Positions 54,572 to 64,000 of a stretch of DNA of 64,000 nt are shown here, piece by piece. The stretch lies in the NCBI GenBank assembly GCA_030686995.1, contig CM060687.1, positions 167,448,090 to 167,512,089 on the forward strand. Reading direction: 5' to 3'. The notes beneath the pieces were generated by a model that was not told the DNA's origin, did not search any database, and saw only the letters and a program-made list of their open reading frames with translations. Origin of the DNA: Artemisia argyi (lineage: Eukaryota > Streptophyta > Magnoliopsida > Asterales > Asteraceae). Position 1 is the stretch's first letter; each line of letters begins with the position of its first letter. Position numbers and translations under genes: made by a program.

Positions 54572-55365
54572 TGGTACCACAAGACCGTATGAATTGTTTT
54601 TCGAGTTATGATAGATTAGTTTCCTATAGAATTTATCAATCTAGTCGATTTTAAATATATTAGTTATCTACTTTAGTTTTCTTTTTATAGAAGCTCTATC
54701 TTCTTGTATCTGATCAAGAAGCTTATGAACAAAACCGGTAATGTTACGAGTCTAAACAATATTTTTGGTCGCCAAGAATGAATCCCGTTTAGGATATGTG
54801 CGAAAATATATACAAAGATCGGTTTATAACATACAAAACACCAAGATTGAATTCAACCGAATTTTTATAACTGCATCTAACCTCTGCTTCAAATGTAGAG
54901 ATAGGTTTTGAGTTTAGAACAATACAAGAAAGAAAACAAGAATTAACAAATTTCTCAACTTACAAGCTAAGAGAGAAAAAAACGATTTACACACACATAA
55001 AAGAATGGTCGAGATAATGAGTCTATATATCCTTCGAGGAATACTAGAACCACACACAAACTTCCACAAAAACATCCACAAACTGATGTGTTGGTGGTTG
55101 ATTGGTGTATTTTGTGAGAGTTTCTCTCTCTTTTATCTACTTAAACCAATCAATCAATGACACGTCATTTTGTTGATAGGTTTGTGGAAGTTTTTATGTG
55201 GTTGTAGCATTGCTCATATCCTTAAACCCTAGCTACTCCATCTTTCATCTTCTAGCACTTTAGCCCATATTTTCCTAACTTTGACACTTCCAGTCCCTGC
55301 ATATTTGTAAACAAAACAAAAGATATCCAAAACCAAAATAAATATTACCTCTTTCATACCTGAAG

Positions 55366-55770
55366 TTAAGACCATATTCCACTAACCATCCAAAGTACAT
55401 AATTTAGCTTATTCCTTTTAATATTCCCCCTTAAGCTAACTTCTATACATATCAAATAACCCCAACATATCACAAAACCTTTTGTGATCCGATCCTGCGC
55501 ATTCAATACTTTTGTAAAAATATCTGCAATATCGTCTGCAAATTTGATTTTTATTGTTTTAACAATTCTTATAGAGACTTTTTCTCTTAAAAAGAACAAC
55601 TCTATTTCAAAATGTTTTGTTCTCTCATGGAAAACATGATTAGCTATAGTTTGAATTGCAGAATTGTTATAACAGTGAACTGGAATAGGGAGAGAAGGTT
55701 TTATGTTTAAATCATCCAAAAACATAAACATCGCACATTTATTTTTCTGAGCCACTCACAAAAACATGAC
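55366..55770 (-). pseudogene. Copia RNase H fragment with polypurine tract
   Basis: The frame holds the end of a copia RNase H domain: CYNNSAIQ (normally CDNNSA), HERTKHFEIELFFLRE and ADDIADIFTK. It is followed by the polypurine tract on the minus strand (AAGGGGGAATATT at about 55420-55434) and then, toward lower coordinates, sequence with LTR character (54700-55423). The D-to-Y change in the catalytic-region box and the absence of all upstream domains show decay. The outer LTR edge was not located. Confidence 0.75.
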
Positions 55771-56004
55771 ACTTGTTTTTTTAACGGGATATGTGTGCCT
55801 CGAGCGTTGCAGTGGGTGCAAAAACATTTTTTTTGTAGCTACGAAATAATGTTTAAGCATCAACTATGTTTTCCAATAAAGAATGTTAACAATAATAAAG
55901 AAATCGATGTAAATGAGTAAACATATAGACTTTATTGGTTTAGGGATTACTTTGTATATTACTATACTTATGTGAGTATAAGGAAAGAAGTATAAAGCTA
56001 TAAG

Positions 56005-56277
56005 GGTGCGTTTGGTTGAGGTATTATATTGGGGGTAGGGGGATTCATGGAATTTGCATTTTAATTTTTTCTAAATATTATGTTTGGTATGTCTAATTAA
56101 AGTAAGTCACTTACTAAAAAAATTGCAATAACAAACATAAGGACAACATTCAAAATACTATAAATTTCTGTCAACCAAACATGTGAAGGTATTTTTAATT
56201 TCGAAATACTAAATCCTTAAGAACTGAAATTTCCACAATTTGAAAGTCCGAAATTTCAAATTCATGAACCAAACACC
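56005..56277. mobile_element. hAT-like MITE, about 273 bp
   Basis: Terminal inverted repeats GGGTGCGTTTGGTT and (complement) GGTGTTTGGTT, with inverted GAATTTGCA/AAATTCATG words inside. No coding capacity. Confidence 0.55.
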
Positions 56278-56665
56278 ACATAAAGCTTAATCGGTTTAGG
56301 CCAAATTTGTATCATTATTACACTTAAGGGGTACATTCTAAATATTAAATATGTCAAACTATAAAAGTAGTATGCTAAAGTACTAAATTGTTATTTAACT
56401 AAACGAGGGTGTGTTTTTTGGAGATTTTTAAAATATATTGTAGATGAATAACGAATTCATATTAGTTAATGTTAATATATAAACAAGATAATATCCTCAT
56501 CTGTAACTTACGCCATTAGCCACAGACGAAACCTCTTGTGATTTTTTGTATCGTTGAATATAGGAGATTGATGTATAATGCTGACGTCGTTATTCGCCCC
56601 AGAAAAACCAAAGAAAGAATTTCGTGTTAACAAGTCTTGTGCTGCAACATCTTCTAGCAAATTGA

Positions 56666-57028
56666 ATGGATTTGAATCATGATCATGTCTACAATATTGT
56701 CAGTGATATGCATTTGGACAACCAAACCTCTCTCAATCCATACAATCAAGGCTTCCTAACATTCCCGGAAACCCATGCATTTCTTCGTGAAACCAATAAA
56801 GTTTTCCACATCAATGTAAGTAGGTTTTCGCAAAACTTTGCTCCATATATTTCCATAACAAACTTACAAAAACACTTAATAGAATCACGGCAAGTTGTTG
56901 CACCCAGTTGCAAATATTCATCAAGGGCATTAGGACGATGTCGTATCCAATTGACGAATTACGCAGGTGCACTTCATCACTGTCAAAATGCCTTCTCTTC
57001 CGGTAAAATCAATATTATTACGAAGTAA
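56666..57028 (+). CDS. Hypothetical protein, 120 aa, uncertain
   Basis: The start is a TTG/ATG-proximal codon; the first ATG in frame is within the first 20 codons. The product is polar, without membrane segments, and contains no motif I recognise (HAFLRETNKVFHINVSRFSQ; SCKYSSRALGRCRIQ). Codon composition is unlike noise for the first ~60 codons but there is no promoter, intron signal or homologue I can name. It may be a degraded gene or transposon fragment. Confidence 0.2.
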   Translation: MDLNHDHVYNIVSDMHLDNQTSLNPYNQGFLTFPETHAFLRETNKVFHINVSRFSQNFAPYISITNLQKHLIESRQVVAPSCKYSSRALGRCRIQLTNYAGALHHCQNAFSSGKINIITK

Positions 57029-57410
57029 TTCACAATGATTAGTTACATCTGCAACTATGCTTGTTAATAGTGCTCTCCTCATTCAGAACCTAAATGCATC
57101 ATTTATCATATGCCCACTAAAATAAACGGCGGTTAAACGATCATGAGCACCATAAAGACATCTACTTACGATGTTTCTTGTACTTCGCGAATTTTCAACT
57201 TTTCGTTTATTTTTAATAAACAACGACACACTTTTAAAAAATGGCTAATTATATAAAAATGTAGTATACTTGCCAATTTGTGTAATTAAATACACCGTTG
57301 TTAAAATCTGATTATTTCGTGCACATCTTTTCAAATTTTGATTATTTTGTGTAAGAGTTTACCAACTCAGCAGGTAACCAGTTATTTTTATATATTATTG
57401 TTCTTTTATA

Positions 57411-57743
57411 TCATACTATATTATAAAGGATGAAGGCATACTATTAATAGAATACTTAAAATTAAGCCTTACAACTTCTAAAGCTATAAGTACAACAACA
57501 AATGCTACTTATAGAAATTCCCCTCATATTTAATTCTAACATACAATTAATACTAACATTAAATACAATAAATAAATCATTATGTATATTAAATACAATT
57601 AATTAACTTGTCAATAAATACAATTAATGCACTTATTAAAACATCCCTTATATATGAAATACAAATTATCAAACATATTGTACAACCAACTTAAATAAAA
57701 CGAGGCAAGCAGAACCCGTGCTACGCACGGGCTGTGAATCTAA
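57411..57743 (+). mobile_element. Non-autonomous Helitron, 333 bp
   Basis: It begins TCATACTATATTATAAAGG and ends CTAA. Just upstream of the end is a hairpin CCCGTGC-TAC-GCACGGG (57715-57731), nine bases before the CTAA. It is inserted between A (57410) and T (57744) without duplication. These are the diagnostic features of plant Helitrons. No Rep/helicase gene inside. Confidence 0.85.
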
Positions 57744-58349
57744 TTGTTAATCGTGTATTCTTTCTGTATATTTGCGAGTGTATACTTAAGTATTGTTTAG
57801 TATGTTGTACGAAATGTTTTAACTTTGTTGTATAAAAATTTAAAATTTTTTGATGTTATTTTGGTTTTGTGGTGTTGTATTTTATGTATGGGCTTTTGGT
57901 TATTAAGTTGTGATGACTTTGTTTCTTTTGGCCTATTACTTATTTGCATGATAAAAAAAATGGCTTTGTTTCTTTTGGTCTATTACTTAGCCTTACAATA
58001 CTTGTCCATTAGAAGGTTTTTGCATAGTAATATGAAGCACACATGGTCTATCTAATTGCTCATAGTTTAATGTGCGTTAAATATTTTCTTTATTAAGTTT
58101 GTAAGTTAAAGTTTGTGTAATAATGTATATAACAATGCCACATAAACTGTATAAAAATTGTTATAAACCTTTTTAGCTTCATCTCATTTTAGTACAACTA
58201 ATTTCATTGAAAATTAACATTGAAGTCGAACAAATATTAATAAATTTTATCAATAAACTCAATTTTAAATAGCTAACCAAATGAATATTAATTAACACAC
58301 TATTAAAAATTCCTAAAACCTTTGGACACCACTATTATGTCTTAAACTT

Positions 58350-60840
58350 AATTTTTTTAATTTACAAATGGGTTCGAGCAAAAATTATGTACTTTTTCTT
58401 TTATATTCGTTATTCAAGTTGCATGCTTACATAAACTAATCACGCTAAAAAGTATCATTTAACCATTTAAATGTTGCTTTACATACATGCTCGTGCACAT
58501 TTTCTTGAATCAATTCACACATGTGAGCTACATCGATAGAAAATACACATAAATTACTTGTATATAAAAATGCATTAACATAATATATATATCTAAATAT
58601 ACTGCATTAGGTTAAATCATCAATAATTTTTACAACTTTTTCAACTTTATCTCAATCCATAACCAACTTTTAATTCTATACTAATTACTAAATATCATGT
58701 GATCAATTCCGGCAAGCCTTGCACTTCCATCTCGATGTTGTATATACTTCACATTAAATGCACTTGTTTTGTTTTTCCATAAAAGTTTAAACTTTTGCTT
58801 ATGTTTAAAACTCAACTTTTTTATTTGATATTATAATTTACAAATAGCTTTAAGTCAAAATTATGTATTTTTTCTTTCTATTCATTACTCAATGTGATAT
58901 TTTTAATATGTCGTATTTTGCTATTATGGAAACTCATTTAATAGGCGTAAATATTAGTTTCTCACTAATAATTCTATATATAGAAAAAGAAAACACTTTG
59001 CGATGCACGGACCTTCTTCTTTTCAATAATAATTCAATTGCACGCGATAAATTCATTCTAATATTTCTCAAAGAGCATTAGAAAGCAATTACTTACATAA
59101 ACTAATCACGCTAAAAAGTATCATTTAACCATTTAAATGTTTCTTTACATACATGCTCGTGCACATTATCTTGAATCAATTCGCACATGTGAGCTACATC
59201 AATAGAAAACGCACATAAATTACTTGTATATGAAAATGCATTAACATAATACATATATCTATATATATGCTTATCTATAACAATCAGCTAAATATGTACG
59301 AAACAAACAAAATAGTTGGTATCCCAGTCTTTGGTTCCATTATCTAAGCATGCTTCATCTTGTGTGATTTTCATGGTACCTACGTATGATAACTAAATTA
59401 AGAGAAAAAGAAGACCGAGTTAATTACAAAGATCTAAAAGATGTGTGAATCATCTCCAAAATGTTGCAAAAGAGAATTTACTTACCGCTACCAACAATCA
59501 AATATCTAAAAGATGTATGAATCGTCTTCAAATATACATACTAAATGTGATTTTGGCCGGTTTATATAGGCATGAATTAGGTTAAATCATTAATTATTCT
59601 TGCAACCTTTCACAATCCTTGTATTTCATCTAACCGACTTTTAATTCTATACTAAATGCCATGTGATCAATTCGGGCAACCCTTGCACTTCCTCTCCTTT
59701 CATGATTGTATAGTTATTATGAGGCTGCATTGAATTCCGAGCATTAGCTAGCTTGTACCCTATGCAATCTTGACGTCTCCACATTAAATTTAAGGACTGA
59801 ATCTTATAGTATTATAGATAGATATTATAATTTACAAACGGATTTAAGTCAAAATTATGTATTTTTTCCTTTTTATTCATTACTCAATGTGATATTTTTA
59901 ATATGTCGTATTTTACTATTATGGCAAACTCATTTAATATGCGTAAATATTGGTTTCTCACTAATGATTATACATATAGAAAAAGAAAACACTTTGCAAT
60001 GGGCGGACCTTCTTCTTTTCAATAATAATTCAATTGTACACGATAAATTCATTCTAATATTTCTCAAAGAGCATTCGAAAGCAACTACTTACATAAACTA
60101 ATCACGCTAAAAAGTATCATTTATCCATTTAAATGTTGCTTTACATACATGCTCGTGCACATTTTCTTGAATCAATTCGCACATGTGAGCTACATCAATA
60201 GAAAACGAACATAAATTACTTGTATATGACAATGCATTAACATAATACATATATCTATATATATGCTTATCTATAACAATCACCTAAATGTGTAAGAAAC
60301 AAAGAAAATAGTTGGTATCCCAATCTTTGGTTCCATTTATCTGAGCATGCATGATCTTGTGTGATTTTCATGGTACCTGCGTATGATAACTAAATTAAGA
60401 GAAAAAGAAGACCGAGTTAATTATAAAGATCTAAAAGATGTGTGAATCATCTCCAAAATGTTGCAAAAGAGAATTTACATACCGCTACCAACAATCAAAG
60501 ATCTAAAAGATGTATGAATCGTCTTCCAATATACATACTAAATGTGATTTTGGCTGGTTTATATAGGCATGAATTAGGTTAAATCATTAATTATTCTTGC
60601 AACCTTTCGCAACCCTTGCACTTCATCTAACCGACTTTTAATTCTATACTAAATGCCATGTGATCAATTCGGGCAACCCTTGCACTTCCTCTCCTTTCAT
60701 GATTGTATAGTTATTATGAGGCTGCATTGAATTCCGAGCATTAGCTATCTTGTACTTTATGCAACTACTAAACGACTCCAACTTGTTTCTAACTCTAAAA
60801 ACTCTATCATCATAACTCCACATTAAATTTAGGGACTGAA
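58350..60840 (+). repeat. Three head-to-tail copies of a ~1-kb repeat
   Basis: Copies: about 58350-58830 (internally shortened), 58831-59821 and 59822-60840. All share AATTATGTAYTTTTTC, ACATAAACTAATCACGC, TGCTCGTGCACATT, GCTACATC and the closing CATGTGATCAATTC. Copies 2 and 3 are about 95% alike by eye, and each ends GACTGAATCTTATAGTATTATAG. The short ORFs at 58863 and 59889 are repeat-internal and diverge by frame, so they are unlikely to be genes. The parental element was not recognised. Confidence 0.8.
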
Positions 60841-61259
60841 TCTTATAGTATTATAGATTCATGCATTAAATGTCACTAATACAAATAATAAAGCATATTA
60901 TACAAATATTCAAGCCCGAACGGGCAATAGGCCAAATGGGCTCGAGCCCGAACGGGCACGGGTTAAACGGGCTCGAGCTCAAACGGACACGAGCTAAACG
61001 AAATTTTTGATATCCATAAATTTATTGTCAAAAAGAACATAATAAACTAAAATATGTTCACATATTTTACAAACCAAGCAAACTACTAAATAAAAAAATA
61101 AATAAAATAATACAAACTAAGCAAAATTTCATCAAACTTTTGCCATAAAAAACTAATCAGCAAAGCTATTTCCAAAAAATGTACAAATAAAATAAATTAT
61201 TAGCCGAAAAAATTAAATTACAGGGTGCCCGCAGCTGCATCGCGCGGGGACCCTGCTAG
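60841..61259 (+). mobile_element. Probable non-autonomous Helitron, about 419 bp
   Basis: The 3' end is convincing: a hairpin with CCCGC/GCGGG arms (61228-61248 region) lies a few bases before CTAG at 61256-61259, followed by T. A TC-starting 5' end, TCTTATAGTATTATAG, lies at 60841 after an A. The interior contains GGGCTCGAGCCCGAACGGGC-type palindromic words (60910-61000). Confidence 0.6.
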
Positions 61260-62833
61260 TAAAGAAAAAAATACACTTAGATGCTAAGTCATATCAATTA
61301 CATGCTCGTTTACTCATTACATGCTCAATTACTTTCTTTCGGACACAAGTACTTCAAACTTTTACAGATTGCTTAAGTTATACAACTTTCCTTTAACTCC
61401 CCGCTATCATGAACCGTTAGTTATGTGAGTGAGCGCGGATGTTGTGAATAGATCTCCGTCCAGGTAGTTGCCCTACTTGACTAGTATGTCAAATGGACAA
61501 ATAATCATTTGAGGAACTTGTGTGTTCACAGAAAGGAACACTTGTAGGGGCACAAAACTAGAAACGATTAAGGCTTCGTGGTCATGAGCTTAGTGCAATA
61601 GTAATATTTTTCCAGACATTGTGTGTGATACAATGATCTCTAAACATTGTGAGTGATACAATGTTCACTAAGACTTTCAATTATGAGTGATACAATGGTC
61701 TCTAAATCTTGTGTTCTACGATACTATTTTACTTAACACTAAACCTATGAACTCACCAACTTTATATTGACCATTTTAGCATGTATTTCTCAGGTTCTTA
61801 ATTGCATTAGCTTGGATTTCATGGAGCATTGCATTAGAGTCACAATGCCTCATCATGTTGAAGATTTCTGTGCATTACTAATAGCGTTTGGTTATATGTA
61901 AAAATCTCTTTCATTTGTTGTGAACTCTAAACTTTGCCCTTTTGTATAAAACTTTTATGTTGTAATCAAACGAGTATTTTCAACGACTCATTTAGAGGTT
62001 GTTCTTCATATTCTATGTCTTTGTGCTATGAAATCATGCCCCGATTATCTTCCGCTGTGATATTTTATATGCTTCACCATCATAGTGATCAACTTTATAT
62101 GAATGTTATAAGGTAAAAACTAGGAGTGTTCAAAAAACCCGAGAAGCTGAAAAACCGAGCCGAACCGCTCAATCCGAAATCCAAGAACCCGAAACAAAAA
62201 AAACCGCTTATCACATCGGTTTCGTTTTCTATTTTTGGATATCCGCGGTTAATAGAACCGAATTGTATATAATATACATGAAAGTTTTTAACTAAATATT
62301 CAAATAATTGTATAAGATTTGATTATATTATATTATTGCATTACTTTTATTGTATAACGATTTTTTTGTTCATAATGTAAACATTCGCCAGACATCTATG
62401 TGTGAAAATTGTTTAATGTGGTCGTAACTTATAAATGTCGAACAAATATTTTTTGTTGATTTGTTATGTATGTTTATTTGATGCAATTGTTGTGACTTAA
62501 TAACTTTAATAAATTAGATGTTATTTAATTTTACTAAAATGACATTTTAGGTTCTAAAACACATTAAACTCGATTAAACCTCTAAAATGACTATTACCCG
62601 AATCGCGTGTAACCGCTCATTTCAAGTATCCGCGTGTCTAATTACCCGCTTAATACCATTCGATTTCAAATAGTAAAATAAATTACCCGTCCAAGCAACG
62701 AATAATGTAAATCTTTGAACTAACCGAACCGAACCGAACAGAACACAGAGAACAGAACACTTGGACGCGCAGGGCACCTAGCCCTCTTATTTCAAGACAC
62801 TATCTTGAAACCTTTTCACTCTTGTTGTCCAAG
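61260..62833. other. Upstream flank of the PPR gene, no gene seen
   Basis: A three-copy GTGAGTGATACAATGGTCTCTAAA-like repeat lies at about 61619-61705. Sequence with repeated AACCCGA/ACCGAA words (62130-62280 and 62725-62760) looks like transposon-derived low complexity. No clear TATA box is seen before 62834. Confidence 0.45.
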
Positions 62834-64000
62834 ATGAATTCCATCCAACACCATTTTCCTTTTCAACTTCCTTCACCTTATCATCACAATTTAAACCCCA
62901 AAAAAAGACCAACCCACTTTATCATCTCTGCAACAACAACACCACCAACACCACAATTATTAAAACACAACCCAGTTCAAGGTTTAGCACACAGGCTTAA
63001 AGCTGGAAACATTAAGACCTTAACAGAGTTTAACCACGTGCTTATGGGTTTGGTTCTAAATGATGAGTTAGACCATGCATATAAATTATACTCTAGTTTA
63101 TCAAACTTTGACTTTTGTGCTAATGGGTTGACTTTTTCTATACTTGTAAACTATTTCTGCAAAAAAGATGACCCAATGGAAGCTAAAAAGGTTTTGGAAC
63201 ATATGATTAATAATGGGTTTGTGTTTGATAACAATAAAGTTAAAACCTTTACACAGGTTATTAATTCTTTTTGCAAAAAAGGTAAGCTTAAGGAAGCTTT
63301 TCAAGTGTTTGAGATGATGAGTATGGTACAGTGTGATCCTAATATTAATACTTATAATTGTTTGTTAAAAGGGTTGTGTTATGTTGGTAGAGTAGAAGAA
63401 GCTTATGAAATGTTGTTGAAAGTTAAGGAATGTTCTTTGCGGCCGGATGTTTATAGTTATACCGTGGTTATGGATGGTTTTTGCAAAGTGGGTAGGTCGG
63501 ACGAGGCGTTAGAGTTGCTAAATGAAGCGATTGAAATGGGGTTGAGTCCGAGTGTAGTGAGTTATAATACCGTTTTGAATGGATACTTTAAGGAAGGTAG
63601 ACCGATGGAGGGGTTTGGTTTGTTGGAGCGGATGAAAGAGCGGAATTGTGTTCCGGATTATGTTAGTTATAGTACATTGTTACATGGGTTGTTACAATGG
63701 GGTGAGTTTAGGGCGGGGGTTGTGGTTTTTAATGAGATGTTGGATGTGGGATTTGAGGTTGATGAGCGAATGATGAATACTTTGTTAAGAGGCGTATGTA
63801 GGAGATCTAGAGATGAAAAAGAGTTTTTGGAAAATGCTTATCAGGTGTTCGATGAGATGTGTAAGAGAGGCTGCGATATTGACCCTTGTGCTTATGAGTT
63901 AATGATTGAAGCCTTTTATAACGGGAATGAGGTGGACAAGGCTTATGTTAATTTGTGTGAAATGATAAGGATGGGGTTGTCTCCAAGATCATTCACATTG
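62834..64000 (+). CDS. P-class pentatricopeptide repeat protein, 3' end outside the window
   Basis: The frame is open from ATG 62834 to the window edge, 389 codons, with no stop. Residues 1-50 are Ser/Thr/Pro/His-rich with a basic patch (NPKKRPTHF), as in organelle presequences. From about residue 64, roughly nine 35-residue PPR units follow, each with the typical pattern, e.g. NTYNCLLKGLCYVGRVEEAY (173-192), DVYSYTVVMDGFCKVGRSDE (205-224), VVSYNTVLNGYFKEGRP (241-257), DYVSYSTLLHGLLQWGEF (275-292). PPR proteins bind organellar RNA with one unit per base and act in its stability, processing or translation. No E/DYW domain is visible so far, so P class is likely but not certain. It is intronless, as most PPR genes are. 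Confidence 0.92.
   Translation, partial: MNSIQHHFPFQLPSPYHHNLNPKKRPTHFIISATTTPPTPQLLKHNPVQGLAHRLKAGNIKTLTEFNHVLMGLVLNDELDHAYKLYSSLSNFDFCANGLTFSILVNYFCKKDDPMEAKKVLEHMINNGFVFDNNKVKTFTQVINSFCKKGKLKEAFQVFEMMSMVQCDPNINTYNCLLKGLCYVGRVEEAYEMLLKVKECSLRPDVYSYTVVMDGFCKVGRSDEALELLNEAIEMGLSPSVVSYNTVLNGYFKEGRPMEGFGLLERMKERNCVPDYVSYSTLLHGLLQWGEFRAGVVVFNEMLDVGFEVDERMMNTLLRGVCRRSRDEKEFLENAYQVFDEMCKRGCDIDPCAYELMIEAFYNGNEVDKAYVNLCEMIRMGLSPRSFTL

Noticed and set aside
63101..63304. 67-codon minus-strand ORF
   Set aside because: It lies opposite the PPR gene, whose open frame spans the region.

Overview
The window is a gene-poor, transposon-rich stretch of a flowering-plant nuclear genome. Evidence: spliced genes with plant-type introns, P-class PPR and DC1 families, TATA-box promoters, tRNA-iMet-primed Ty1/copia elements, an Asp-primed Ty3/gypsy element, Helitrons, MITEs and tRNA-derived SINEs. 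The accessory ORFs and zinc-knuckle arrays of the copia elements resemble proteins I remember from Asteraceae (Tanacetum/Chrysanthemum type). That is recollection, not a search result, so the family assignment is an inference.

Layout. 0-3 kb: a SINE, and a broken DC1 zinc-finger gene interrupted by a deletion-derivative copia element. 3-18.5 kb: nested LTR elements. A non-autonomous gypsy element (4863..11613, 5-bp TSD CCCTA) sits inside the LTR of an older minus-strand Sirevirus-like copia remnant (to about 15.8 kb), followed by a truncated plus-strand copia (16698..about 18223) with a strange repeat-filled leader. 18.5-26 kb: old repeats, a second SINE, an ~800-bp dispersed duplication and two 5'-truncated non-LTR retrotransposon copies embedded in (TTA)n arrays. 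26.5-39.0 kb: a nearly complete 12.5-kb minus-strand Sirevirus-like copia (26517..39016, TSD CATAT) with gag-pol and a large accessory ORF, all disabled by nonsense codons. 39.1-40.1 kb: a Harbinger-type MITE and a large foldback.

Host genes. An inositol-tetrakisphosphate 1-kinase gene (41399..42472, +) has a leader made of five GC-rich ~70-80-bp repeats and two upstream ORFs. A four-exon Vma12-type V-ATPase assembly factor lies at 46714..49302 (-). A divergent mitochondrial small-heat-shock-like gene with a duplicated last exon is at 53167..54571 (+). A P-class PPR gene runs off the right edge (62834..64000, +). Between and after them lie hAT-like MITEs, two small Helitrons and a three-copy ~1-kb tandem repeat (58.35-60.84 kb).

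The host genes do not form a pathway; each is an independent housekeeping or organelle-related locus. Most likely to repay attention: the possible REL-endonuclease LINE in TTA microsatellites, the Sirevirus accessory ORF and zinc-knuckle array, the irregular CGAGTAAG array in a copia leader, and the repeat/uORF leader of the kinase gene.
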